Shown here piece by piece: positions 1 through 9,740 of a stretch of DNA of 19,419 bases; position 1 is the stretch's first letter; each line of letters opens with the position of its first letter. The position numbers and the translations under genes are program-made. The notes below the pieces were generated by a model. It was not told where the DNA came from and did no database searches. It saw nothing but the letters and a program-made list of their open reading frames with translations. The DNA comes from Bremia lactucae (taxonomy: Eukaryota > Oomycota > Peronosporomycetes > Peronosporales > Peronosporaceae), in NCBI RefSeq assembly GCF_004359215.1, contig NC_090619.1, positions 1,734,809-1,754,227 on the forward strand, given 5' to 3'.

Positions 1-378
1 CCTAGCACTGTGAACTTCTCTTTACAAGAGAAGTCACTAAAGCTGAAGGCGAGTTCTACCTGAACTCCCTCAGACTTAACGAGCGCGCCGTTCGCTAAAC
101 GAACGGTCGCCTCTTCTCGCTTGCCATCCTGGCAAAGCGACTCAAACATCGCCGGTCTCTTTCTTAGAGCCGCGAGTTTCACAAAATTTTGTGATGCACC
201 CGAATCCACTAGGAGGGTCATCACCTGGTCATAGCCTCTTACATGAGCGCTATAGACCAGCAGGGTTGAGGTCCGAAATTTCGAGACCTCAGGGACTATG
301 CTACCCATTTGTTCCACAACTCTGAACTTAGGGGTAGCTTCAGAGTCCGCGTCAGTAGGGCATCCCGCCCCTACTGCG
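1..378 (-). CDS. pol: Ty3/Gypsy aspartic protease (element I), partial at the left edge
   Basis: Read on the minus strand, a frame stays open from about 378 to base 1 and leaves the window. It contains LLVDSGAS, with the catalytic Asp codon at 204-206. Retropepsins use D-S/T-G as half of a dimeric active site and cut the Gag-Pol polyprotein inside the particle. About 55 residues after the active site run to the window edge without a stop and include VRLANGALV. No start codon is expected, because this domain is made as part of a polyprotein. It lies directly downstream of the gag knuckle at 508-549 but in another frame: gag hits TGA at 418-420, and the protease frame opens after a TGA near 378. 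A programmed shift or simple decay could explain this. The frame is the cleanest part of element I. Confidence 0.85.
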
Positions 379-417
379 CTCCTGCATTTCCCGACCCCTC
401 AGTGGTCGATGCAGAAC

Positions 418-1378
418 TCATGCGTCTCGCACGCTGGTCCTTGCATCGCCCTTTGGGTAGGGAGTCCTCTTGCTGAGCATCTTCGCCCCAGCAGAGACCC
501 TGGCATAGCAGCGAGCCATCATATGGCCGCGGTTGCCGCATTTAAAACAGACAACGTCTGCATTGCCCAACTCCATGGGAGTGGCTTCTGTCCTCTCGGC
601 CGACGGCTTATACCAAGCTGTCGACGAGGCACTGTTGTACGATTGCTTCTCAACCAAGGCAATTCGGATTGCCTCTTCCATCGTCGACGGCACCTTTCTG
701 AAAAGGGCCTGTCGCGATGGGCCATGCCGTAGTCCGTTCATAAACGTGGGCACCTTCATGTGCTCCGGAATCGGACCTTCGGTAATGGATGCCGACAGCG
801 ACCGCATATCCTGCACATACTCTTGCAAGGATTGCTTTGCCTGTCGCGCCCCAAAGAAGCGCACCTGAAGCAACACTTCGTTGTTCGGCGTCTAGTACAT
901 GGCGCGAATCTTTTCCTTAAAGATCGCTCATGAAGAGAGCGCATTTCTGTTCGCCATAATCGCCGAGTAAGCCCGCTCTGAGGACTTACCGCGCAGATGC
1001 GACATAGCGTTCGACATTATCCGGCTGTCGTCCTCGATGAGCTGGGCGACACCACATTGCTCCACGGCTAAAAGCCAGTGGACAATCGTGTGCGCTGCAG
1101 TCCATCGAACTTGGGCGGATCCATCCGAATGGACCTCGGCTGATGCAGCCGGGAAGAGAGCATTTCATCAGACCTGTTGAGAGTCTTCGAGCCTGCTCAT
1201 GCCTCCGCTCATCCTGGGTCAGAGTGACGGACTCCACCGCAGCATGGTCTTGTGCCTCGGACGCGGTTCTCCGCTGTCCGAGCATGAATGCCTCAAACTG
1301 CTGCAACTGAGCAATATGTTGCTCAGGAAGACTACCCAGGAGACTGACCAGGGCTTGTTCACCAATTCCCTGCGCCAT
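418..1378 (-). pseudogene. gag: gag polyprotein relic with CCHC zinc knuckle (element I)
   Basis: Gag forms the virus-like particle and binds RNA. The likely start is the ATG at 1376-1378 (MAQGIGEQALVSLLG), 127 bp past the end of the 5' LTR. An upstream ATG at 1459 would add residues read from the leader. The capsid part continues through AHTIVHWLLAVEQCGVAQ, then a tract ending NGLRHGPSRQALFRK. The knuckle CFKCGNRGHMMARC (C-x2-C-x4-H-x4-C) is at 508-549. Damage is clear: the N-terminal frame shifts near 1140, and the main frame carries a TGA at 928-930 (probably an old Trp codon) and a TAG at 892-894 (probably an old Gln codon). The frame ends at TGA 418-420. Part of it (1057-1124) is duplicated inside this element's own LTR. 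Confidence 0.85.
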
Positions 1379-1484
1379 AAGCCCTACCACCTCCCGATGA
1401 TGTTCGGATAGGTGGGAGATATGAGCCCAATCAATATTGAGGCTTATTCTTACGTACAAAAAGCAGAGATGCGGGTCGTGGGAA

Positions 1485-1502
1485 GGATTTCAAGTGCTAC
1501 CA
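1485..1502 (-). promoter_or_regulatory. Primer-binding site of element I
   Basis: On the minus strand, two bases after the LTR end (CTACA), the sequence TGGTAGCACTTGAAATCC begins. It starts with TGG, as expected for pairing with the CCA end of a tRNA primer. Element IV has TGGTAACACTTCG at the same two-base distance from its LTR, which supports both calls. The primer tRNA was not identified. Confidence 0.6.
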
Positions 1503-1504
1503 AG

Positions 1505-2111
1505 TGTAGGCGGGCATGTAATGCGGCCACGCTTTACTTAGACACACACCCTAGCACAGCGAGTGAGCGGTTAAACCAGCTTCTCTTGCGTGCAGTGAGG
1601 TAGCAGCGGTGGGCGCGTTGCTCCACGGTTACAGGCCAGTCGACAATCGTGTGCGCTGCAGTCCATCGAACTTGGGCGGGTCCATGGTCTCACCTAACGC
1701 ACTAAGTACTCCGGTTAACTGTCGTCACAGGAGCGGTAATCCGGCTTCTCGTGCGCACTTACCAAGTAGAAAGTAGTTTTCAGACTGATTTATATATAAT
1801 CTTATTAAATATAAATATCTATTTTTACCAATAAATATGTCATCTCTATAGATAACACTTAATATGAATTGCGAGCGTATCTTTATAGATACCTCGATAC
1901 CTCGCGTAACGGATGACGCCTAGCGTCATCCCTCTTAATGTGAATGCACCCATGTGCATCACATATACAAGGATTGGTCACAATTGTGCACCACACCCGA
2001 GTGCTGGGTCTAATTACTTTAATTTAGTAATTGGCCATCCCTTTAAGTCCACCAAGTGTACTTAACGGGGACTGTGTAACATTAGGGCAACTTTAGCCCG
2101 TTTTTCCAACA
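1505..2111 (-). repeat. 5' LTR of element I
   Basis: On the minus strand it runs from TGTTGGAAAAACGGGC to GCCCGCCTACA, a TG...CA-bounded terminal repeat of about 607 bp. It aligns in pieces with the plus-strand LTR at 6531-7010. Shared stretches include GCTAAAGT(T)GCC-TAATGT near the start, the GGATGA...CGTCATCC hairpin, ATAAATCAGTCT, and the GCGCCCACC...ACTGCACG...GAGAGAAG tract near the end. It is followed by a primer-binding site and gag, so it is the 5' LTR. It is longer than its relative partly because of a 68-bp gag-derived insert at 1618-1685. AT-rich sequence at 1780-1860 probably holds promoter signals, but none can be assigned. Confidence 0.75.
1618..1685. repeat. 68-bp copy of gag sequence inserted in the LTR
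   Basis: These 68 bp match 1057-1124 of the same element's gag, in the same orientation, with five differences by eye. The flanks match the related LTR at 6531-7010 on both sides, but that LTR lacks the segment, so it is an insertion into the LTR and not an ancestral part of it. The two copies are 561 bp apart, start to start. Confidence 0.8.
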
Positions 2112-2339
2112 GTCACTATATTGACTGATGTTGAGGGGACAGATAATACTATTGTGTCTTTTTAGGTAAGTTAGCATTAGTTGTTTTTATTTCAATTTCA
2201 ACTATCTTTTGCGCATGGTAACAATGTTCGTGCGAGAAGCCTGTGAGGCAGCGAAGTTGGTAGCTACAAGACTTAGTGTATTTGCTAGTGACCTGTGATT
2301 TATGACAACCTTGACAACCAAAGAGATTATCGCGACATT
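2112..2339 (-). other. Cys/His-rich tail of unknown origin, fused to an integrase relic
   Basis: The minus-strand ORF covering 2149-2673 begins as integrase linker, but its last 62 residues no longer match what the element IV copy has at this point. They hold Cys/His spacing C-x2-C (residues 120/123), C136, C142, then HEHCYH around residues 148-153, ending in a Lys/Asn-rich tail before the stop at 2149. The layout resembles a small zinc-binding domain, for example the cysteine-rich C-terminus of piggyBac-type transposases, but the spacing does not fit well and I would not name it. No polypurine tract precedes the neighbouring LTR, so the junctions at about 2340 and 2111 look like rearrangement points. 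Bases 2112-2148 show nothing. Confidence 0.35.
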
Positions 2340-3421
2340 GTTTTATCTTGTCGGATTCTTTTGGTGGATTTTGTTTTTCAGTATGCGCGGTGCGCACTGC
2401 TAAGATGTCATTCTCATCTTTAGTGAGAGGATTATTGTTTTCACTAATATAATTGTTTTCGATGCTGAGTGTTTCAGCATCGCTGTCAATGTCAGCAATA
2501 TCCTTATTGCTATAACTTAGCTTATCCACTTCAATGTTGATTGAATCAATATTGATATCCTCCGCATTAACCGTAGATGCAATGCGTGATGAACAAGAGC
2601 TAGGTTGTGCTTTGCCTGAGTGAGCCCTCCCTGACTCCAAACAAGGTGGGTATACGTGGATGGCGTAAGCCATTCACAAGAAACGGTGTATGTTGTGTTT
2701 ATGCAGCACCGAATTGTTAATAGCAAATTCTGTTATCGGCAGGAAATCACTCTAACTCGTGAACGAGTGGATTTGTCCTCAGAGTATCTCTTCAATGACA
2801 CGATTGGCACTTTCTATCTGACAATCTGCTTCCGAATGGTCAGAAGTTGACATTTTCAACTATGTTACGATTTATTATTAAAGACAGTTTGCCAAAACCC
2901 GCCGTTAAGCCGGGGTCTCGATCCGAAACTAGTTCACGGCGAAACACATGACGTCGAAATATTGTGTCAATAACGACAAGAGCGCAGCTTTTGCTGTGGT
3001 CGACTCCGGGACTCCAAAAGATGTACCATCTTGGAAAGGATCATAAGTCACAAGAATACCAGTGTTCTTGTGTTTATCTTCGGAAAACCGAAGACGAAGT
3101 CCATTGATACGGACTGCCAAAGCTTTGTCGGAACAGGCAGAGGTTGTAACGGAGCACGATTAAAGCACTAGGGCTTCACCCGTTTACAAACTTCACAATA
3201 AGGTATGTATTTGCGGACTTATCCATTCTGGTGAGCCCAGCACAAATCGCGACTTAGCGTGAGATACGTTTTATCACATCCACGATGCCCAATTCTTGGT
3301 GCATCGTGAAACTTATACATGATGCATAATCGCAATCATTATGGGTGGGGATGACGACACGAGTTGTGTCGCCCGCAATGGCTGTATAATACCGTAAACC
3401 ATTCTTCTTAAGATATGCAGA
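2340..3421 (-). pseudogene. pol: Integrase relic (element II)
   Basis: On the minus strand the integrase domains occur in order. The N-terminal part has NGLRYYTAIAGDTTRVVIP, then HDAPRIGH and, near 3186-3197, CEVCKR, which together make the HHCC zinc finger. The core follows: DKHKNTGILV, VPESTTAK, then RELVSDRDP (second catalytic Asp region) and a degenerate DCQIESAN carrying the catalytic Glu. After that comes the acidic spacer (NIDSINIEVDKLS...). The equivalent plus-strand region in element IV (12120-13270) matches through the same blocks, so both belong to one family. Several frameshifts and stops break it. It starts head to head with the plus-strand RNase H of element III at about 3405-3421 and ends in unrelated sequence at about 2340. 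Confidence 0.8.
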
Positions 3422-5560
3422 ATGGGTTTGGTCAAACGGACAAGTACATGCGTTCACATCAGTGAAGAATCTCTGTTGCGGAACCGTGTTGGCATTGCCA
3501 GACACGAATAAGCACTTAAGCGTCGTCTGCGATACAATCAATTCTGGAATCGGCAGCGCGCTCATGCAGACGGATGACGACGGCGTTGACCATGTCATCT
3601 ATTTTCAGTCTGGCTTTTGATGGCGCGAAACTGATTAACTCGATGCATGACAAGGAGCTTCTTTCAATTAAGTATGCTCTTGTTAAGTTTTGAGTGCACC
3701 TGTTGGACACCGAACCATTTGTGATTTATACGGATCAAGCATCCTGCGGACCGCAATAACTCCCCGAAGTCTCGTCTAGAATGGGAAGATGGCCTACATT
3801 CTTCTCTAAATTCAATTTCAAAGTTGAATACAAGCGGGGCAAGTCAAATATGTTGGCTGACGCGTCATCGCGCAGACTAGTCTTCGAGGCAAGACATCAG
3901 GAGTGTGTCTCGTGCTAAGGCACATGTTGAGTCGTCAACGTTGGCAGCCATGAAGGTCTACTCCGTGATGAGCTCGTTGGCCTCCAAAATTAAGGAGAGC
4001 TTGGGCCGGAAAAAATGTCGTTTATTGTTGGGTTACTTCGGTGGACAAAAAGTCCCCCTCTCGTCGCACCTATCAGCTAAGCTTAATCGCTGTAGTTTCA
4101 GCGATGGCCTGATATGGCATCAGCAGTCACCTTGTGATCTTTTGCAAATCTATGTCACTCATGATATAGATCTTAAGCTGAATATACTTCACGAGCTCCA
4201 TGACCATCAAGTGGGCATCTGGGCCGGATATAGACTTTCTTACGAGTGCCAGAGGACTTTTGGTGGCCACACCTATATCGATGGGTGGCTAACTATATCC
4301 GCTCCTGCGAACAGTGTCTGCGCATAAAGCCTGCACCGTCCAGCAGTAGCCTTTGAGCCCGCTGCCGATTTCAAAGGATTGTTGGAAGTCAGAGAGTCAG
4401 GACTTAATGTTTGGCATGCCGCCTGACCACAAAGGTGGGATAGAGATCGTCATATATGTAGACAGACTGAGCAAAATAATACATCTTGCACCATGTAGCA
4501 ACACGATCTCAGGCAAACTGGTTACTCTATTGTTCCTGGATAACGTGTGTCGACTACATGGGATTTCCGAATCCATAGTTTCGGATCAAGATCCACGTTT
4601 ACGTCGAGTTTTTAACGGCATGTGTTTGAGCTGCTGGATAGCGAGCTCAACATGTCGACAGCCGATCATCCCCAGACCGATGGCCAAACAGAACGTGTTA
4701 ATTGGGTCGTGGCGGATGTATCGCGCACGGTAGTGACTGCTAAGGAATACAGCAAACGATTGCCTTTGTGGAATTCGCTTTTAATAATAGTCACCACGCT
4801 AGTACGGGTGAGACACCGCTTAAAATATATGGACTGCGCCATCGTCCAAAGCCAGTTGCGTTTTGCATAGACCGAGTCTTAGTGGGGAAAGCTCCTTACT
4901 ACCCTCGTGCGAAAGAGGAACACACTTTAGTCGATATGACGATGATACGTGAGGGTTCACGTCTACGGCAGAAACTCGCCCTCATGCATGACCATGCCTG
5001 TTTAGCAGTTGTCACGACATCTAAGAGTGTCAGCGCGGAGTCACGTCAAGAAAATCCTGTGCTCCTAAGCAATAGCGACGTTTCGTTATTGGATACTACG
5101 TCCTATGACCGACCTCTCGGCGGTGACATAAGCGGATTAGATGCAAAAAGCGTGGGTGAGGCCCAACGCTTTGTGGATAATCGATTAGCCATCACACGAA
5201 AAGTGCGTGAGGTGATGGCGAGCGCACAACAGCCAAACACAATATGCGGAACAAAACAAATGAAAAAATGACCGCTATTGAGTCGGAGAAAAACTACTAT
5301 TAAGTACTGCTACCCTACCTGAAAATGCAGTTTATGCATTACCTGCTGGTATTACTAAATTACTGTCGCGTTTCATCGGGCCCTTTACGGTTGTCGAGGA
5401 GGTTAAAATCCTAAATTATAGACTCACACTCCCGGCGTAAATGAAGACGTACCTCGTCTTTTATGTGGGTTGTCTGAGAGATCATACACCCCTATCCGTC
5501 TAAGGAGACCGATGGTGACGCCGATCGTGCGTCGAGCATCGATCAGAAGGGTTGACGAGG
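3405..5560 (+). pseudogene. pol: RNase H - integrase relic (element III)
   Basis: Plus strand. The RNase H start reads EWVWS..., then VLALPD and VVCD (Asp codon 3531-3533), GIGSALMQTDDDGVDHVI, and later FKVEYKRGKSNMLADASSRR. The integrase has CEQC of the zinc finger at 4306-4317. Its DDE triad is traceable: Asp at 4401-4403 (in DLMFGMP), Asp at 4584-4586 (in VSDQDP) and Glu at 4691-4693 (in GQTERVN). Asp-to-Glu spacing of about 35 codons fits DD35E, although a frameshift lies between them. A GPF motif (RFIGPF) at 5369-5386 and a block resembling MKTYxVFYVGxLRDH close the C-terminal domain. The sequence is split over several frames. It differs in detail from the family of elements II and IV. 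Confidence 0.8.
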
Positions 5561-5995
5561 AAGACGAAAGAGTTCCCGCCGACGAATTCCTCCCATTATG
5601 ATATGGACTTGGAGAGCGAGGGATACCGCACGAGTAACGCGGATCTACCAGCACCAACTTCTCCAAAACGTCCAGCCGAAGTTTCAGCCATCGTAACTCT
5701 GGCAATCCTTCGAGCGAACATCGAGGATATTCAAAGTCATACGTTAAACTTGACCTTCGAGACCCCCCATCCGATGTTCAGCAATCGAAGTTTATTCGCT
5801 GCGACCGTGGTTTTGCCGCATCTCTATGTAGCTGAAAACAGCGTAGAAATTCTGCTTCGTATTGGTCAATTGTTTCATTTGAACGCAACACGACCGAGTA
5901 CTACTCATTGGATAATGGTCCGAACATCAAGTGTTGTGGTTCTACCAAACTGGGAAGCAGCTGCGCTTTTACGGGCAGTGATCTCATAATTGGTC
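5561..5995 (+). pseudogene. Degenerate C-terminal Pol tail, possible chromodomain trace
   Basis: This follows the integrase GPF domain of element III on the same strand. One frame is open at 5552-5989 (145 codons). A Trp pair in VEILLRI...HWIMVRT...NWEAAALL has roughly the order of a chromodomain (VE..L...YLVRW...SWEP..LL), but key residues are missing and the match is weak. Many Ty3/Gypsy integrases carry a chromodomain here, and element IV does so more clearly. It may equally be non-coding decay. Confidence 0.3.
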
Positions 5996-6003
5996 GCTGC
6001 TAG

Positions 6004-6480
6004 CTAGCGCAGACGACGAAACAATTGCCTTCGCAACGTTAGGAGTCTCGATATGGGGAGCACTGGGAAAATTTGGATGGGCATTATAGCGCCACGACCC
6101 TTCCTCATTAGCTCGCTGTACTCGTCACCACTATGAGGTGCTGGCAACGGTGTCGACTCATTGTAGTCAACAGCAAGCGACGAATCACCATCCTCACTGC
6201 ACAAGTAAAATGGATCGTTAAGTTCAATTATAGCAGTCTCAGTAGCTGTCGACGGTGTAACTGAGGCACTAGGCGACGGCGGCACTTGCGGCGCGTCCTC
6301 TTCGTATTAGCTTGTTTGGGTGTCTTCTCAGACGACTCATCAGCTTTGCCCCCTTTAATGTGGCATGTAAAGCGCCGTGTGATGTTATCCGGGTAGGTGC
6401 TCACACTGGTCGCTAAAGGAGTTGTTCTGTGGATCTGTGGACTAAAGTGGCGCGAGGTAAGCGGCTCGTTGTCCCTCTTT
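6004..6480 (-). pseudogene. Antisense ORF relic inside the 3' LTR of element III
   Basis: Minus strand, opposite to the integrase of element III. From the ATG near 6480 (MKEGQRAAYLAPL, then a stop) the reading passes through a basic segment (NITRRFTCHIKGGKADESS...TKRTRRK). After a frameshift near 6300 it continues as a Pro/Ser-rich then acidic tract (PPSPSASV...IIELNDPFYLCSEDGDSS...GDEYSEL) to the stop at 6004. The family is not recognised. Composition, with basic followed by acidic and disordered sequence, and position just inside the 3' LTR are like the antisense ORFs at 14335-15287 and 19031-19419. No signal peptide or membrane segment is visible. A chance open frame cannot be excluded from this copy alone. 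Confidence 0.4.
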
Positions 6481-6519
6481 CATTCCGTTGACGAATATAG
6501 GAAATGTAAATTCCTTATT

Positions 6520-6529
6520 AAAGAGGGGG
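6520..6529 (+). promoter_or_regulatory. Polypurine tract of element III
   Basis: AAAGAGGGGG ends one base before the LTR start TGTGTAACG at 6531. A purine run at this place is the primer for plus-strand DNA synthesis. It marks the following LTR as a 3' LTR of a plus-strand element. Confidence 0.65.
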
Positions 6530-6530
6530 T

Positions 6531-7010
6531 TGTGTAACGTGCTAAAGTGCCTAATGTGAAGGTCGATAAGTTCATGTGACGTAATTTGACCTGCCACTAG
6601 GTGAAGATCACGTAGTGTCCCACCCTTGTGTATTTGATGTACATTTAGGAAAAATCACACAGAAAGGGATGAAGGCTAGCGTCATCCGCGAGCAGAGGTA
6701 TTCGGAACAATACGCTCGCCACGTACGGATACACATCCACACAGATGGCATCTATTAATTGGTTAAGATGATTTTATATACAGCTGTATTAGAAATAAAT
6801 CAGTCTTGTATCTACTTCCTAGATAACAAGTGCGCGCGTGAAGACGGGTAATCGTTTCCGTGGCGACACTTGTTCTAAGGTACAAGTTTGTTTGGTGAAG
6901 TCGCCTTAGGCGCCCACCATCTACCATACTGCACGTGAGAGAAGACGGTCAAATCGCTTATTCGCTGTGCTCGAAGGTGGGCAAGGCAGCTTTAGAAATG
7001 CCCACCTACA
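6531..7010 (+). repeat. 3' LTR of element III
   Basis: TGTGTAACGTGCTAAAG...GCCCACCTACA, about 480 bp, homologous in the plus orientation to the reverse complement of the LTR at 1505-2111. The polypurine tract before it and the plus-strand integrase upstream make it the 3' LTR of element III. Shared blocks include GGGATGA...CGTCATCC, AATAAATCAGTCTTG, GTGCGCGCGTGAAGACGG and GGCGCCCACC...CTGCACGTGAGAGAAG. Divergence from the element I LTR is high, so these are related families or old copies and not a pair from one insertion. Confidence 0.7.
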
Positions 7011-7527
7011 ATGGTCATATAAATAACTCCGTCACCAGTTCGAAATTTCATATTCCTCATTCTTCTTCAACATCGCGTTTCAGCTATAATTTTTAATGCT
7101 AAAGCTAAAAAAGTCGCCGGATCTTCAAGTAATAATTGACTCCGAGTTGTAAACTTGAGCCATGACTGTACTGGTGCGGTCACATTCTTCTCTAAAAATA
7201 GGCACTTGGAATGAATTGCCTTCGTCTGCACAAGTCACCACTGTGTAGATTCAGTATTTTTTAGGATTATTCGTTGTCATACTGGCAACTAATGACGTTA
7301 TATGCTGACCCTTTCTTATCTAGCAACTTTAAAACACTTTCTTAAATTTCGTTATTAATTACACCTTGCTGTCAGCAAATTTATCGCGAACAACGTCTTA
7401 TCGCGCCGACCATTGTTGTCTTGCTCTTCGTTAGCGGTATCCTTTCTAAAGACAATAGGGTAATGACTGACTGCACGAAATTGCTCTGCTCGGTTTAATA
7501 AGACACCTGAGGACATAATAAAATAAT
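7011..7527. other. No gene seen
   Basis: This stretch between two LTRs is AT-rich and has stops in every frame. It contains no recognised coding motif, RNA gene or clear repeat. It is probably flanking sequence or the decayed end of an element. Confidence 0.5.
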
Positions 7528-8029
7528 TTTAACGGAGTGTCCCGTCACAAAAATATTAATTTTCGTCAGATGAATAAAAAGTATTATTTTCTATCAGAGT
7601 CAGTAAAATACGAAGTACAATTTTTTTTATTGTTATTACCATTATAGTTCCAATATTTTCAAATCTGTATATATCAACGCAATATGACATTCGTTCTATT
7701 GATTATTTGATTTACGTTTTATTCAACGCGGCCAATCGTTACAAGACACGATTAGGCGTCGCGCAAGTAGGCGCATTGCAAAAATAGTTTTTAATATATT
7801 AAAAACAGTAGGTAAAAGATAGTTACAAAAGAACTTAATATATTAATACACTTTTATTTTTCGCATTCTAAAGCCTTAGAATCAAACCTTAGTAGCTAAG
7901 ATTTGATAGCTACTCAGAACCTTCCTTTGCAAATGGTGCACGTAAATTAATCGAGGCACCCTACCTTCACTGTAATCAGTGTAGGTTGACTAATACAGTT
8001 GTCAGCACTAGCAAAAGGTCCCCGTTACA
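7528..8029 (+). repeat. 5' LTR of element IV
   Basis: Runs from a degenerate TTTAACGGAGTG (consensus TGTAACGG) to CCCCGTTACA. The family ends are the inverted repeat TGTAACGG/CCGTTACA. Homologous blocks with 15410-15908 include CCAATCGT.ACAAGACACGATT, AAAGAACTTAA.AT.TTAAT, CCTTAGTAGCTA, ACTTAGAACCTTCCT-like sequence, TCGAG.CACCC and GTCAGCACTAGC. The LTR is very AT-rich in its first half. A primer-binding site two bases downstream fixes its role as the 5' LTR. Confidence 0.75.
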
Positions 8030-8031
8030 CC

Positions 8032-8049
8032 TGGTAACACTTCGTAGTT
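8032..8049 (+). promoter_or_regulatory. Primer-binding site of element IV
   Basis: TGGTAACACTTCGTAGTT starts two bases after the LTR terminus CGTTACA. It shares TGGTA.CACTT and the two-base offset with the primer-binding site of element I, so both probably use the same or related tRNA primers. Confidence 0.6.
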
Positions 8050-8449
8050 CGTTTAACGGCCTACGCACGTTCCATCCAACACGGGCATGTTGAATAAAGA
8101 GGGAGAAAGCTTCTAAGCCCTTCTAGAAGGGGTTTACTCATTTGACTGACCTGGAGTGGAGCGCGGTAAAACGCATGAGTTCGGTCGTAGGCAGAGCAGC
8201 CGTTTGCGTAATGCTCTTTACTATGAACACATATTAACAGCATGCGGCCATAGCCGAGCTCAAACAAAATAAATCGACGGATCCAAAGAAAGTAGCCTTG
8301 ATTGACCAGCATGACTCCCAAAAGCAGGGGTGTTGAGAGAGCACTTACGTGCAGTGAGGATGCTGGAAGGCCTAAGCGAGATTCTCAACAATTATGATTG
8401 TTTTTGAGACAGCAGCGTTTAAATGCTGCTAGCGGGCCGACGCTTCTGC
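8050..8449 (+). other. Leader of element IV, no gene seen
   Basis: Untranslated region between the primer-binding site and the first recognisable gag residues. No convincing start codon, RNA gene or repeat could be assigned, and an 86-codon minus-strand frame here looks like chance. Confidence 0.45.
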
Positions 8450-9250
8450 GTTGACCCGAAAGCTTAAAAAAAAGCTTAAGGTAGTTGAAGGTGACTCCTT
8501 TTTAAGATGGTTTCGTCGAAAGCTTCACGATCGAAATCCTTAAGTTTAAAGAAGTCGAAGGCGACTTACTTTCAGAAAGTTCGTCGAATTACGACGCCAT
8601 TGAAGCTCGCCACATCAATGGCGATGCGACGAAAGTGACATTTGGCATGTTCAACTTAGCCGGACGTGCCAAATCTTGGGCCTTGGAGCTCAAGCTTCTC
8701 TACACATTGGAGTTTGTGTCGTATGAGGTTTTTAAGACCCAGCTCAGGCAAACATGTGAGCGGCCACGTGCCGAATTCAGGGATCGCGCCGAGCTCCTGA
8801 ATTCGAAGCAGAAAAGTGTGATATTGCGCTTTTGCCCGACATACACGATCTTAGTAAGGTGTATCGTAAGTCATTCAATTGATGAACAACATACAGGCAA
8901 CTGTGTTATAAAAGGTCTTGCAGACGGCCTTATTAAGACTCACCTGTTCCGGCTTGAACAAGAGTCGCTAGATCAAGCAATCTCTGTAACGGGATAGACG
9001 GACTCAGCCTGAAACAACCTTTCGTCCATTTTGGTGCTTATCGTCCAAGCAAGCGACAAGAAAACGGAGGTTCAAAATCCATGGACCTCTTATATGGAGA
9101 GCGAGAAAACCCGCTCTTAAAATTTCAAACGATTGTAAAAACGCAATCATTGTCAAAAGACGGGCCACTACGCTTATGAATGTTGTGCCCCACGGCAAGT
9201 GCCCAGGTACTGAGCGAAACGATCGATTCCATGCTAAGAATAGCGGAGGA
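8450..9250 (+). pseudogene. gag: gag relic with mutated zinc knuckle (element IV)
   Basis: The capsid region reads KFKEVEGD...EARHINGDATKVTFGMFNLAGRAKSWALELKL, then AFKTQLRQTCERPRAEFRDRAELLN-like sequence. After a frameshift it continues as IKGLADG.IKTHLFRLEQESLDQAIS and later PMDL. This is the retrotransposon gag (capsid) pattern. The nucleocapsid knuckle at 9142-9183 reads RNHCQKTGHYAYEC: the first Cys of C-x2-C-x4-H-x4-C is now Arg (TGC to CGC at 9142-9144). An N-terminal block is partly duplicated: LKVVEGDSFLRWF near 8474-8520 and LKFKEVEGDLLSES near 8538-8580. No start could be chosen. Stops and frameshifts show it is dead. Confidence 0.75.
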
Positions 9251-9289
9251 TGCCGATGCGATGCTGATGTGAAATTGCAACGGCGAGAC

Positions 9290-9740
9290 AGATCGTCAAA
9301 AGCGGTCGGGGTCAGACGGCTCGAAGTGCCTTACTGTTCCAGCAACGTCGAAGTATTCGCAGGTCTTTTGACAAAAGTTGCCCCCTCACACACGAACATT
9401 CTGTGTAACTGCTCCAGTTAGATTGTGGAGCGTTGATCGACGCCAATCGATAGAAGATCGCAGGCTTAAATTTGTTGAGCGCGATGAATCTCTAACGAGG
9501 ATGACAGTTCGTCAAGCAACAGGCGTATCTGTAGTAGTTAAGAACGTGTCATTGATATTCAATACACGTTCGAGAATACTCAGTACGCTGATGAGTTCAT
9601 AGTACTGGGTTTAGATGACAAATTTGATGTCATCCTTGGATTACCATGGCTCAGAAAGTACGATCATGCATTAACTGGCAGCATCAAGCCGTTGCGATGC
9701 CTGTCACCCGTTCATCGTCATCTGATGAACGTCTTGGAGC
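9290..9740 (+). pseudogene. pol: Aspartic protease relic (element IV)
   Basis: The active-site block is at 9421-9432 and reads D-C-G-A, where the family has D-S/T-G-A. The Asp is kept, but the Ser has become Cys (TGT at 9424-9426), and a small deletion right after it shifts the frame. Downstream are RRQSIEDRRLKFVERDESLTRMTVRQATG (split between frames) and the C-terminal block DDKFDVILGLPWLRKYD near 9615-9665. ILG.PWL is the conserved end of retropepsin-like domains in Gypsy elements. A second frameshift follows at about 9665. It lies between gag and RT, as in Ty3/Gypsy. Confidence 0.75.

Noticed and set aside
298..868. Plus-strand open frames of 144 and 111 codons
   Set aside because: They are shadows of the minus-strand gag with its CCHC knuckle and show no domain of their own.
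8061..8321. 86-codon minus-strand ORF in the leader of element IV
   Set aside because: No recognisable motif, and its length is within what chance gives in this composition.
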